From positions 1 to 64,000 of the forward strand of contig JAIOYK010000015.1 of the NCBI GenBank assembly GCA_021741145.1: a stretch of 64,000 nucleotides of DNA, written 5' to 3'. Made by a program: the position numbers and the translations under genes. The notes beneath the pieces are model-generated. The model was given only the letters and a program-made list of their open reading frames with translations. It searched no databases and had not been told where the DNA came from. This stretch comes from Rhodospirillum sp. (GTDB lineage: Bacteria > Pseudomonadota > Alphaproteobacteria > Rhodospirillales > Rhodospirillaceae). Below are positions 33,578 through 45,500 of the stretch, one piece after another (the first letter of the stretch is position 1; each line of letters opens with the position of its first letter).

Positions 33578-36500
33578 GACCTGTCTTCTTCGGTTTGGGA
33601 GGCGAGAAGGACGTGAAGGCACCGGGCGAGGCTCCGGGGCGTGGGATTGTCGAAGAGCACGGCGATGCCCAAGGAAACACCGTGACGCCGCCGGAGGTCG
33701 GCGAGCAGGCGCATGGCCAGCAGGGAATGGCCGCCATGCGCGAAGAAATTGGATTCCGGTCCCATCGATGGGTCATCCAAGGCCCCTTGGAAGGCGGCCA
33801 CCAGATCCCATTCCAGGGGATCGCCGCCGCCTGGAGGGGAGGGCCTCTCCCCCATTGATCCGGTGGCCTCCTGGCGCGTGGTCCTCACCGGGTGCCGGAC
33901 CATGGTCAGACCGCCGCCATTGGCCAGGGCCATCAGGCGGTTGGGGTCGCGGGTGGAGACGATGATCCGGTGCGGGGGGACCGATCCGCTTCCGCTGGCC
34001 AGGATGCGCCTCAGGACCACGGCGCCCTCGGTGTTGGTCATGCCGTCTCGCGGACCGGGCGCGGGCAATCCCCAGGCCTCGTGGGCGGCCACGGTCATGC
34101 CCTGTTCCACCCAATCATCCCAATTGATGGCGACGACGGGCCAGCCCCGCCGCCGGGCGATGGGTCCGGCCATGGTGTCCAGAGCCTCGTTGGCCGCGGC
34201 ATAGGCGAGTTGTCCCACCTTCGCCCCAGGGAGGATCGACCCGAGGGTCGAGCAGAGCACGAAGGCATCCAGTTCGTGGTCCTTCAAAGCCTCTTCCAGC
34301 GCGCGAGTCCCGGTGAGTTTAGGGGCGAGGACGGCCTCGGTCTCCGCTCGCGGCCGGGCCTGGGCGACGCCTCCATGGTCGGCGATCCCAGCGGCGTGGA
34401 TGACGGCGGAGATTGGCGCGCCGAACCGCGCGGCGGCCTCGGAGAACAGGATCCGCAAGGCGGTGGGATCGGACAGGTCCGGGGTCGCGGTCAGGACCGG
34501 CGTTCCCAGGGCCTCCAGATCCTGGATCAGCGCGACCTTGCGCGCGAGCGCCGGATCCTGGGTCGAGAGGGGGTCCCATTGGGCGCGGTCGGGCAGGGGC
34601 GCGCGGCCCAGGAGAAGCAGCCCCAGGCCGGGTTCCCGGGCGAAATCCCGGGCGAGGGCCGTTCCCACCCCGCCGAACCCGCCGGTGATGACCACCAGCG
34701 GGCGCGCCCGCTTGGGAAACAGGCGGTCTTGGGGAGCGGGAAGGGGGCAGGGCTGGAGGGCGGGGATCCAAAACACGCCGCTCCGGCTGGCGATTACGGG
34801 ATGGCCCGACGGCGCGCCCTCGAGGGTCGCCAACAGGGCCTCCGCCGAGGGCAGGGGCGTCGTTGGGTCCAGGTCCAGGGCGCGGATGGTCAGATCCGGA
34901 TATTCGTGATCGAGCACCTTGGCCGCGCCGACCGCCGCGGCCAGGTCCGCATGGACCTCCTCCGCCCCGGTGACCGAGGCCGCGCCCCGGGTCACGAAGT
35001 CCAGACGGCCCCTCGGCGCCGGTTGGCGGGCGCCGAGGCACTGGCAGAGGGAAACCAGGGCATGCAGGCCCGCCTCTTCCCGCTCTCGCGGGGTTTTGGC
35101 GTCCAGGGTGGCAAGCTGGAGGATCCGGCCAAAGGGGCCGTCGGGCGGAGACTGTCCCGGGGCGAGGCGGGTCACCCTCTCCCCCCGGGCGGCGAGCAGG
35201 GTCTCCAGATCCATGCCCAGGGCATCCCCCGCGCCAAGGATCAACCAGGGACCCGGCTCGGTGGGCTCCTCTCCGGGTGGAACCGGGGTCCAGATGGGCC
35301 GGTGGAACCAGAGGTCCATGGTTGGCTGTTTTGGGGGAAGGCCGCTGTCCGGTTGGGCTACGGGTGCCGTCCGGTCGTCCGGCCGCGGGGTTTTGATCGT
35401 GGGGCGGAAGCGTTGGCGTTCGAAGGGGGTCGGCGGCAGGGCGAGCCGCTTCCTGGGCGTTGGGTCGTCCCCACCGAGGGCGATTCCGGCCACCCAGAGG
35501 GCGCCGGTCGTCTCCGCCACCCGGGATCCTCCGGGCGGGGTCGCGGTGGGATGGGCGAGGCTGGGCAGGGCGGGCAGGCCCGAAGCGCGGGCGAGGCTGG
35601 ACAGGGCCTGTCCCGGTCCGGCTTCCAGGGCCAGGGTGCATCCGGCCGTCTTGAGGGCCGAAATGCCGGCGGCGAAACGCACGGGGGACAGAAGGTGGCG
35701 GCCCCAATAGGCGGGATCCGTCGCCTCCTCCGCCGTGATCCAGTCCCCGGTGACATTGGAGAGGAAGGGCGCCGTCGGGGGCTGGGGCGCGTGGCGGGCC
35801 ACGGCGTCGCTCAGCGCCTTGGCCGCGGGGGCGAGCAGGGGATGGTGGAAGGCGTGGGAGGTCATCAGGCGCCACCCGGGTTGTCCCGCCTGGGAGAGCA
35901 TATCCTCCAGAACGGCGATGGCCTCCTCCGGCCCGGAGACGACACATTGGGCCGGGCCATTGACCGCGGCGAGGGACAGGTGTCCACCCAGGTCGCCCGA
36001 GAGCAGGGGGGTCAGCATGTCCTCGGGCATGGGAACGCCGAGCATGGCGCCCCCGGGCTGGGCCGCGACGAGGCGCCCCCGCTCGGCGACCAGCGCGAGC
36101 GCGGCTTCGTCGCTGAACACACCGGCCAGACAGGCCGCGGCGTATTCTCCCACGGAATGGCCGAGCATGCCCGACCAGGACAGGCCCATGGCGCGCCAAT
36201 GGCGGGCCAGGGCCAGGGACAGGGCGAGGATGGCGGGTTGGGCGATTTCCGTTCGCCGCAGGGTTGCGGCGTCGGCGGCCTGGGATCCATAAAGAAGATC
36301 CGTCAGGCACAGGCCCAAATGGGGCCGGAGGATGTCCGACAAGCGGTCCATTTCCCCCCGGAAAACGCCGCCCGCGGCATAGAGGGCGCGGCCCATGGCC
36401 GGGGATTGGGATCCCTGACCGGGCAGGAGCAGGGCGACCAAGGGGGCGGCCGCGGGAGCCTCTCCGGTCATGCCCTCGCCGGTCTCCAGGGTATGGGCGG

Positions 36501-39500
36501 CGTTCGTGGTGGTGGTGGCGACCCCGGCCCAGCGGTGGGGCAAGGGGGTGCGTCCAACGCGGAGTGTATGGGCCACGTCGGCCAGATCCTGTTCCGGATG
36601 GGCGCACAGATGGGCGGCCAAGTCGGCGCGGCCTCGGTCGAGGGCGCTCTCCGTTCGCGCCGAAAGGAGCAGGGGTACGGGCTCCCCGGTCCCCTCCCGT
36701 GGTGGGGTTCGGGGGCGGTCGGGGGCGGCTTCCAGAATGACATGGGCGTTGGTGCCGCCGATGCCAAAGGCGCTGACACCGGCTCGGTGTGGGGTCCGGC
36801 GGGGCCGGTCACGCTCCGGCCAGGGGCGGCTGCGCGAGACCACCTCGAAGGGGCCGCTGGCCCAATCCACCTTGGGGTTGGGCGGCGTGGCTCCCAGGCT
36901 GGCGGGAAGAATACCATGGGACAGGGCGAGCACGGTCTTGATGAAGCCCGCCACTCCGGCCGCGGCATCCGCGTGCCCGATATTGCTTTTCACCGAGCCC
37001 AGCAACAGGGGCGCGGGGCGGCCCCCATGGACCCGGGCCAGGGCGGCGATTTCCACGGGGTCGCCCAACGCCGTGCCCGTGCCATGGGCTTCGATATAGT
37101 CGATGTCCTCGGGCGCGAGCGCGGCGTCCTTCAGGGCGGCGCGGATGGCCCCGGCCTGACCGTCGACGCCGGGCGCGGTGAAGCCCATTTTGGCCGCGCC
37201 GTCGTTGGTCACGCCGATGCCCCGGACCACGGCGAGAATGGGATCCCCCTCCGCCTGGGCGAGGGCCAGGGGTTTGAGCACCACCACACCGACGCCCGCG
37301 CCGGGGACCGTGCCCGCGGCTTCGGCGCCGAAGGCCCGGCAATGACCATCGGGGGAGAGGATCATATCCGGTTCGAAGTCATAGCCCCGGTCGTCGGGAA
37401 AGGAGAGGGCGACGCCGCCGGCCAAGGCCATGGCGCACCGTCCCGCGCGCAGGGCGGCCACGGCCTCGGCGATGGCCACGAGGGAGGTGGAACAGGCGGT
37501 CTGGATGGCCAGGGCGGGACCGGTGAGGTCCAGGCGATAGGCCACCTGGGTGGCGAGGAAATCCTTGTCGTTGCCCGAGATCAGATGGAAACCCGCCGAC
37601 CCGTCCAGGGACTCGCCAGCGGGAACCAACACCCGGTGCAGCCAAGTGTTATGGCCGCTACCGGCGAACAGGCCGATGGCGGGGCGGGGGGCGCCGCCTG
37701 GGTTCCTTCGGGGGGCATGGCCCGCGTTCTCCAGGGCATGCCAGCAGCATTCCAGGAATATCCGGTGCTGGGGGTCGAGGACCAGGGCATCCCGGGGGCC
37801 GATGCCGAACAACCCGGCGTCGAAGGTGTCGGCGCCCTCGATCCGTCCGCGCACGGGAACATGGTTGGATCCGGCGTCCGAAGGCGTGGCGAAGCGGGTC
37901 AACCCCTCGCGTTCCTCCTCCAGCATGGACCAAAAGGCGTCGAGGTCCGGGGCGCCAGGGAAGCGTCCGGCCATGCCGATCACGGCGATGGGCGGGGCGC
38001 CGACAGGCTTGGAGTCCGGAACGGGGGAGGCCGGGAGAACCGGGGCGGGGCTTGGTGCCGGGGCGGATTCGGGGGTGTTGGGCGCCCGGGCGCCTCTGTC
38101 GAACAGGCTCCGCGCCATGGCCCGGGCCGAGGGATGGGCGAACAGCTCGGTCATGGGGGGCGCTTGGCCAAAGGTTTCAACCAGGGTCGCGCGCAGGCTG
38201 ACCAACATCAGGGAATGGCCGCCCAGGTCGAAAAAATTGTCCTCCGCCTTCACCTCGGGCAGGTCCAAGGCCGCCGCCCATAGGGTCAAGAGATGGCGGG
38301 TCAGGGCGTCCTCTTCCGAGAGACCGGACGGGGCTTGGGGGGGGGCGGTGGGGGTCCAAGCCGTATCGGGCGGGGAGTCCTCCCTGGGATCGGGAAGGGC
38401 GGACCAGAGGATTTTTCCATTGGGAGTCAGCGGTAGGACATCAATGGGGATGACCGCGGCCGGATGCATTTGTTCGGGCAGGTGGGCGCGGACGGCCCGG
38501 CGGAGGGCCACGGGGTCGAGGGGGACGCCGGGGCTGGGCAGGACCCAGGCGAACAGGCGTGGCTCTCCCGCCGCTGTTGGGCGGACGTCGGCCAAGGCGC
38601 GGGCGACTCCGGATTGGGCCGCAAGGGCGGCTTCCACCTCGCCGGGTTCGATGCGAAAGCCGCGCAATTTGATCTGCCGATCCATGCGCCCCAGGAAATG
38701 GAGGCCCCCCCGGCTGTCCATGCGGACGCGGTCGCCGGTCCGGTAGAGGCGGGGCCGTTTGGCGGGATCGGGCTCGGGGTCGAAGGGATCGGGGATGAAG
38801 CGCTCCGCCGTCAGCTCCGGCAGGTTGAGATACCCCAGCGCGACGCCGGGGCCGCCGACCAGCAATTCCCCCTCGACGCCGGGGGGAACCGGAGCGAGGG
38901 CGGCATCGACCACATGGACGCGCGCGCCGGGAAGGGCGTGTCCGATGGGCAGGGTCCGGCCGTCGCCGCCGCCCGCCTGGACGGTGGCGCAGACGGTGGT
39001 CTCCGTGGGGCCATAGGCATTGAAAAAGCGCCGCCCCCGGGACCACCGCAGGGCGAGGTCCGGCGGGCAGGCCTCTCCGGCGACCACCAGGGTGGTCAGA
39101 TGGGGGAAGCGGCCTTCGGGCAGGACGGCGAGCAGGGAGGGCGGCAAAGTGGCCGCGGTGATGCGCTTGTCTCGCAAATAGGCGGCTAAATCCGGCCCGG
39201 CCTGGGCTTCTTCCCGGCTGGGAATCACCAGGGTGGCGCCGGAGCCCAGGGCCATGACCAGTTCCCAGACCGAGGCATCGAAGGAGAGGGACGCGTAGTG
39301 GAGTACCCGATCCCCCGGTCCCAGGCCGAACACTTGCCTTTGCGCGGCGATCAGGGCCGCCAAGCCCCGGTGGGGGCAGGGCACGCCCTTGGGCCGTCCG
39401 GTGGATCCGGAGGTGTAGATCACATAGGCGGGGCTCTCCGGGTCGATAATCGGCGCCTCCCAATCGGCTCCTTGGTCCGGATCGGTGGTTGGCGGATCGC

Positions 39501-42500
39501 CGTCGAGCAGAAGCCGCGGTGGACCGGCCTTGAGAACCGCTGACTCGCTCAGGGCGGATTCCGTCACCACCAGGGCGGCGCCGCTGTCGGCGATCATGTG
39601 GGCAAGGCGCTCTTCTGGATAGGCGAGGTCGAGCGGCACCACCGCGGCGCCGGAGGAGAGGATCCCCAGATAGGCCACGGCCAGGGCCGAGGAGCGGGAG
39701 ACGGCCAGGGCCACCCGGTCGCCCGGACGGATTCCCCGCGCGGCGAGCCGGGCCGCCAGGGTTCGGGCCTTCCGGGCAAGCTCTCCCTGGGTCAGGGTGG
39801 TGTCCCAAGACAGGACCGCGGGGGCGGCGGGGGCCAGTTCCGCCCAGTGGCCAAGGGCATCGAGGACCGGGCGCGGCGCCGGATCCAAGGGCGCGCCCTG
39901 GCCAAGGACGCGCTGGGCTTCGCGCTCCGCCGGATCAAGGAGGGCGAGGTGGGACAGGGGTGCATCGAACCGAGTGGTCATGGCCGCCAGCAGGGTGCGC
40001 AGGTGGTGGAGGATGCGCGCCGCCGCCGCGGCGGACAGACGCTTGGGATCGTGGACCAGGGACAGGCGGGGCAGGCCCTCCCATTCGGCGACGAAGGTGA
40101 TGGGGAAATTGGTCGCCTCGGCCACCCTGACCAGGGAGAAGGTCAGGCCTCCGCCCGTGAGGGAAGCGGGTTTGGGATAGTTCTGGATTAGGACCAAACT
40201 GTCGAAGGGGGGAGCGCCGTCGGTCCACCCCGCGGCCGCCAGGGCCAGGGCCAGGGGAGTGGTCCCATGGGGGCCATGGCTTGGCAGGCGGTCGCCCAGG
40301 GTACCAAGCCATTGGTCCAGGTGGGCGTCCGGGGGAAGGGTCAGATGGATGGGCAGGGTGTTGATGAGCATCCCCACCACGCCCTCGACCCCGTCTCCCT
40401 CGGCGTCCCGACCGGACACCGTCAGGCCGAAGGTCACGTCCTCGCGGCCCGTATAGCGGGCGAGAAGCAGGCCCCAGGCCCCTTGCAGGACGGTTCCGAC
40501 GGTCACGCCCGCGGACCGGGCCAGGGCCTCAAGGGCGCGGGCCTCCGTTGCGTCGAGGGTCAGGGTCGCGGGGTCCGGCCTCGTCCCGTCCCCCTCTTCG
40601 TCCGCCTCTCCGTTCCCGGGGGCCAGTCCCGGTCCGGCGAGGAAACAGGGCTCTTCCAGACCGGCCAAGGCGTCGCGCCAATGGCTGGTGGAGGCGGCGC
40701 TCTCCCCGGCGCCATCGGCGATCCGGGTTACATGGGTGGCGAAGTCAGGGGCCGGAGGCAGGGTCTTGCCGTCCAACAGAGCCAGGACGTCCTCCATCAG
40801 CAGGGACACGGACCAGCCGTCGAGCAGCAGATGATGGGCGCTCCAGATCAGATGCCAGCGGGACTCCGTGGCGTGGACGAGGATGAAGCGGGTGAGCGGC
40901 GCCTTGGTCAAATCGAAGCCCGTGGCCCGGTCCGCGGCCATCAGGGCATCCAATCGGGCGTCCAGGGTCGCGGGATCCCGGCCACGCCAATCGCGTTCGG
41001 TCCAATCGGGGTCGGGATCGGTGTGAATGAGCTGCAGCGGTTCTCCGTCCTCGGTGAAATGGAAGGAGGCGCGAAGGGCACCATGGCGGGCCATGACGGT
41101 CCGCCAGACGGTCCGCAAGGTTGCTGGATCCAGGGCACCGTCAATGGTCAGGCGCAGTTGGTCGAAATAGGTATCGGGTTCGTGCAGACTGTGCAGCAGG
41201 ATGTCCCGTTGTAGGGGGGTGAGGGGGAGGACGTCCTCCACATCCTCGGCGCGGGTCCCAGCGAGGTGGGCGGCGCGGGTTCCGCCGAGGCGGGCGGCGC
41301 GGGCGGCCTGGGCGAGTTCGGCCAGGGCCGCGTCCAAGTCGTCCATCAGGGCGCGGGCGGAACCGTCGCGGGCGGGATCGCCGCCGGGGTAGTTGATGTC
41401 CAGCCGCAGGGCTCCGTCCACGAGACCGGCGTTCACCTCCAGCATATGGCTGCGCGGGATGGTCGGGGCGATGGTGGGGCCGGTGTCCTGGTCCACGGGG
41501 CGGAAAGCCGCCTCCCCCGTCCATCCGGTGAGGACGCCAACGAAGTTGACCAGGATTTCCGCCCTGGGAAGCAGGGCGAGCAGGGCCCCGTCCTCCGTCC
41601 CCCCAAGGTGGCGGGCCAGACCATATCCCAGCCCCTGGGCGAGGGCCTCCGTCGTTTGGCTGTTGACCTTGCGAACCAGGGTGGGCAGGGCGTCGCCCTT
41701 GACCTCCAGGCGGAGGGGGAGGACCGCGGTGAACCAGCCGACGACGCGGCTCAGGTCCAAATCGCCCAGGCCGCTGACCCGTCCGTTGCGCTCCAGGTCC
41801 ACCCGGAGGGTCTGGCCGCCCCGCTTCTGGAGGACCCGGGCCAAGGCCACGACCATCAGTTCATCGGCCCGGCAGCCGAGCGCCTGGGGCGCGCGGCGGA
41901 TCAACTCGGTGGAGCGGCTCCGGTCCAGGTCCCGGCGGATGCTCGCCGCGACCCGTTCCACCCCCGGATCCTCGCCGAATTCGGGCGCGATTCGGTCGGC
42001 GGGATGGCCCAGCAGGGTCAGCCAGTGGGAGAGGTCACCGGTGACCTGGGGTTGCTTGGCCAATTCGGCGAGGTGTTCGGCCCATTGGCGGAAGGTCGGA
42101 CCCCGGCGAACCAGCCGGGGGACTTCTCCCCGGATGGCCATGGCGTGGGCGGTTTCCAGATCCTCCAGCAGGGGATCCCAGGACAGGACGTCGACGCAGA
42201 GGTGGTGGAGGACCAGAAGCAGGCGGTGGTCGTGGGGCGTGAAGACCGCGGCCAGGGTCTGGCCGGTTTCCAGGTTCAGGCTTCCCTGGGCCTCGGCATA
42301 GGCCTCCGCGCGGGCGGTCTCGCGCTCTTCGTCCGGGGTCTGGGACAGGTCGAGGCGGGTGATCCGGGGCGCGGGGACGGTGGCGGCGAAGGCGAAGGTC
42401 GCCGCTGGCCCCGTTCCCCGCATGGTCAGACGCAGACAATCATGGCGGGCCACCACCGCGATCAGGGCCGAGGTGAGACTGTCCAGGGTGGCCTCGGCGG

Positions 42501-45500
42501 GCAGGGCGAGGACGACGGCCTGATTGAAGTGATGGGCGTCGACGGGGGTCGCCTCGCGGAACCAGGCGAGGATCGGGGTCGCGGGCAGGGGGCCCTCGTC
42601 CGGAGGCAGGTCTGGACCGCTATCGGCTCTCTCGTCAAGGGCTGGAACCGCGGCGGCGATGGCCGCGACGGTCTGGTGTTGGAAGAGCAGGCGGGCCGTG
42701 AGGTCCAGCCCCGCTCGCCGGGCCCGGGACACGATGCGCAGACCGCGGAGGGAATCCCCGCCCAGGTCGAAGAAATTGTCGTCGGGGCCGACGGCGGGAC
42801 GGTCCAGGACCTCGGCGAAGATCGCGGCCAGGATCGCTTCCCGGGGGTCGGTGATGGGGTCCGCGGTCCGCTCCCCGGAGGACGGGGGGGCCGAGGGCGC
42901 GGGCCGGGCGGCGAGGGCGCGGCGGTCGACCTTGCCCGAGGGCAGCTTGGGTAGGGCGTCGATCCGCTCGAGAAGGGCGGGCACCTGGGCCGCGGGAAGG
43001 GTCTCCTTCGCCCAATGGCGCAGGGCATCGGGGGCTACGGGGCCGGTGTAGCAGGCCCGCAGAAGGGTCCCGCCCGCGCCGTCCGTTTGGCCAAAGGCCG
43101 CGACCTCTCCGGCGTCCGGATGGGCGGAGAGGGCCGCGTCCACCGCCGCGGGGTCGACGCGGATCCCACGGATTTTTAGTTGGGCGTCCTTCCGCCCGAC
43201 GAAGGCCAACCCCCCATCGGGAAGGCGCCGTCCCAGATCACCGGACCAATAGGCGGGGGGGCCTCCTGGGAGACGTGAACGGAAGCCTCCGCTGTCCCCC
43301 TCTCCCTTGTCGGTGCCGAGATAGCCTTGGGCCAGGGCCAGACCTTCAATGACGATCTCGCCCACCACACCCGGCGGGACGGGGGCTCCCGTGGCGTCGA
43401 CGACAAACAGGTCCACGTTGGCCAGGGGGCGACCCAGGGGGACGGAGGTCTCGCCCGGGGGCAAGGTATCGCGGGTCGGATCGAAGAAAGCCGTGGTGAT
43501 GGTGGCTTCGCTGGGGCCATAGCCACTGAGCCAGGGTACGGCGGGGGCGACGGCCTCCCATTGGGCGACGGTGGCGGTGCTTACCCGGTCGCTGCCTGTC
43601 ACCAGAAGGCGCAGATCCGGCGGAGGGGCCCCCCCGGTTTCGGCCATCTCCCGGGTCCAGGCTCGCCAGAAGGGCGCGGGCAGGTTGGCCAGGGTGATTC
43701 GGGATGCGGTCAAGAACGCGGTGAAGCCATCCAGGGAGTCCAGGACGGTGTCGGGGGGAACGACCAATTGCCCCCCGGCCAGAAGGGTGGGGAAGACCTC
43801 CTCCAGCGACACGTCGAAGGCGGGGGAGGTGAACAGGGGCACCCGGTCCCCATCGGTCAGGGCGAAGGCCTCGACCACGGCCAGGGCGTGGTTCAACAGC
43901 GCCGCCCGGCCCACGATGATGCCCTTGGGCTCCCCCGTCGATCCGGACGTGAAGCAAAGATAGGCCCGGTCCCCGGCGGGGGGAGAAGCGGGCGGCTTGG
44001 CTGGCGGGGGGGCCGGCGGAAGGGCCGCGACAAGCAGCCTGGGAACCCCGATCGGCGCGGTTTCGGGCAGGGCTCCGGTGGTCAGGAGGCACGTCAATCC
44101 GGCGGCCTTGGCCACGCGGGCACGGTGGGGCGCGGGGGTGTCCGGGGGAAGGGCGACGAAGCATCCTCCGGCCAACAGGGTTCCGAGCATCGCGGCGACC
44201 CAATCGCCGCTTCTGGGCAACAGCAGCCCGACGGCGCCGTTGGGTTGTAATCCCTGGCCGAGAAGCCCCGCGGCGATGGTCTCCGCCCGGTCCGCGAGGG
44301 CTCCGGCGGAGAGGAGGACGCCGTCGGCCTCGCGCAGGGCCGGCGCATCGGGGTGGGCGCGCAGACGCTCCAGGATCACATGCTCCAGGCGGGCGCCCTC
44401 GGCTCGAGCGCGGCGGGGGCCGCGCCACTGGGCCGGGGGATCCCCGTCGGCGATGGGAAGGCGGGACAGCGGGGTGTCCGGCGCATCGCGCAGGACTCGG
44501 GCCAGGGCCACGATTTGGCGGGCGAAGCGGTCGATGGTGGCCGGGTCGAATAGCGTTGGGTCGTATTCCAGGTAGCCGGTCATCGCCCCACTCGCCAGGG
44601 CCGGAGGGGCGAGGGCCAGGTTGAGGTCGACCTCCGGCGGCAGGGGGGGCATGTCCAGGGGCGCGCAGTCCACGCCGGGCCAGGACAGCGGGGCGACCTC
44701 GGCGTTTTGCAGGACGAACATGGCCTGGAACAGGGGGTTCCGGTTCAGGTGGCGGCGGGGCTTCAGGGCGTCCACCACCCGGTCGAAGGGGACGTCCTGA
44801 TGGGTGAAGGCGTCCAGGGTGGCCGCCCGCGCCCGCGCCAGCAGGGTCCGGAAATCCGGATCGCCGGACAGGTCCAGCCGGATGACCACGGTATTGACGA
44901 AAAAGCCGATGAGGGCGTGGGTTTCGGTCCGCTCCCGATTGCCCATGGGAATGCCGATGGTCAGGTCGTCCTGTCCGCTCCACCGGGAGAGCAGGGCACC
45001 GTACACGGCCAACCAGGCCATGAAGGCGGACGCTCCGTGGCGGGAGGCCAGGGCCGACAGATCCAGGTCCGCGGGCAGGGTAAAGGCATGGGCGGCCCCC
45101 CGGTCGGACCGGGAGGCGGGGCGGAGGCGATCGAAGGGCAGGGCGATTTCCGTCGGGGCGCCGGAAAGGAGGGCGCGCCAATGGGCGATGCCCGGAGCCA
45201 GGGTCTCCTCTGTTCGGGCGGCGCGCTCCTGGGCGGTGACCTCGGCGAATTGGATGGGCAGAGGCGGAAGGTCCGTTGCCTCGCCGGTTACCTCAATGGA
45301 GACCAGGGCCGACAGTTCGCGGAAGAGGATCCCCATGGACCAGCGGTCGGAGACCAGATGATGCAGGCAGAGGATGAACAGCCAGCGCCCTTCGGGTCCG
45401 TCGCCCCCGTCCTGGCGGATCAGACGGACCCGGAAGGGAGCCTCCCGCGTCAGGTCGAAGGGGCGAGAGGTGGATTCGGTCAATAGGTTGTCGCGGTCCT

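Noticed and set aside
33892-38283. 1463-codon plus-strand open frame opposite the NRPS-PKS gene
   Set aside because: Shadow of the real minus-strand gene; Gly/Arg/Gln-rich with no domain.
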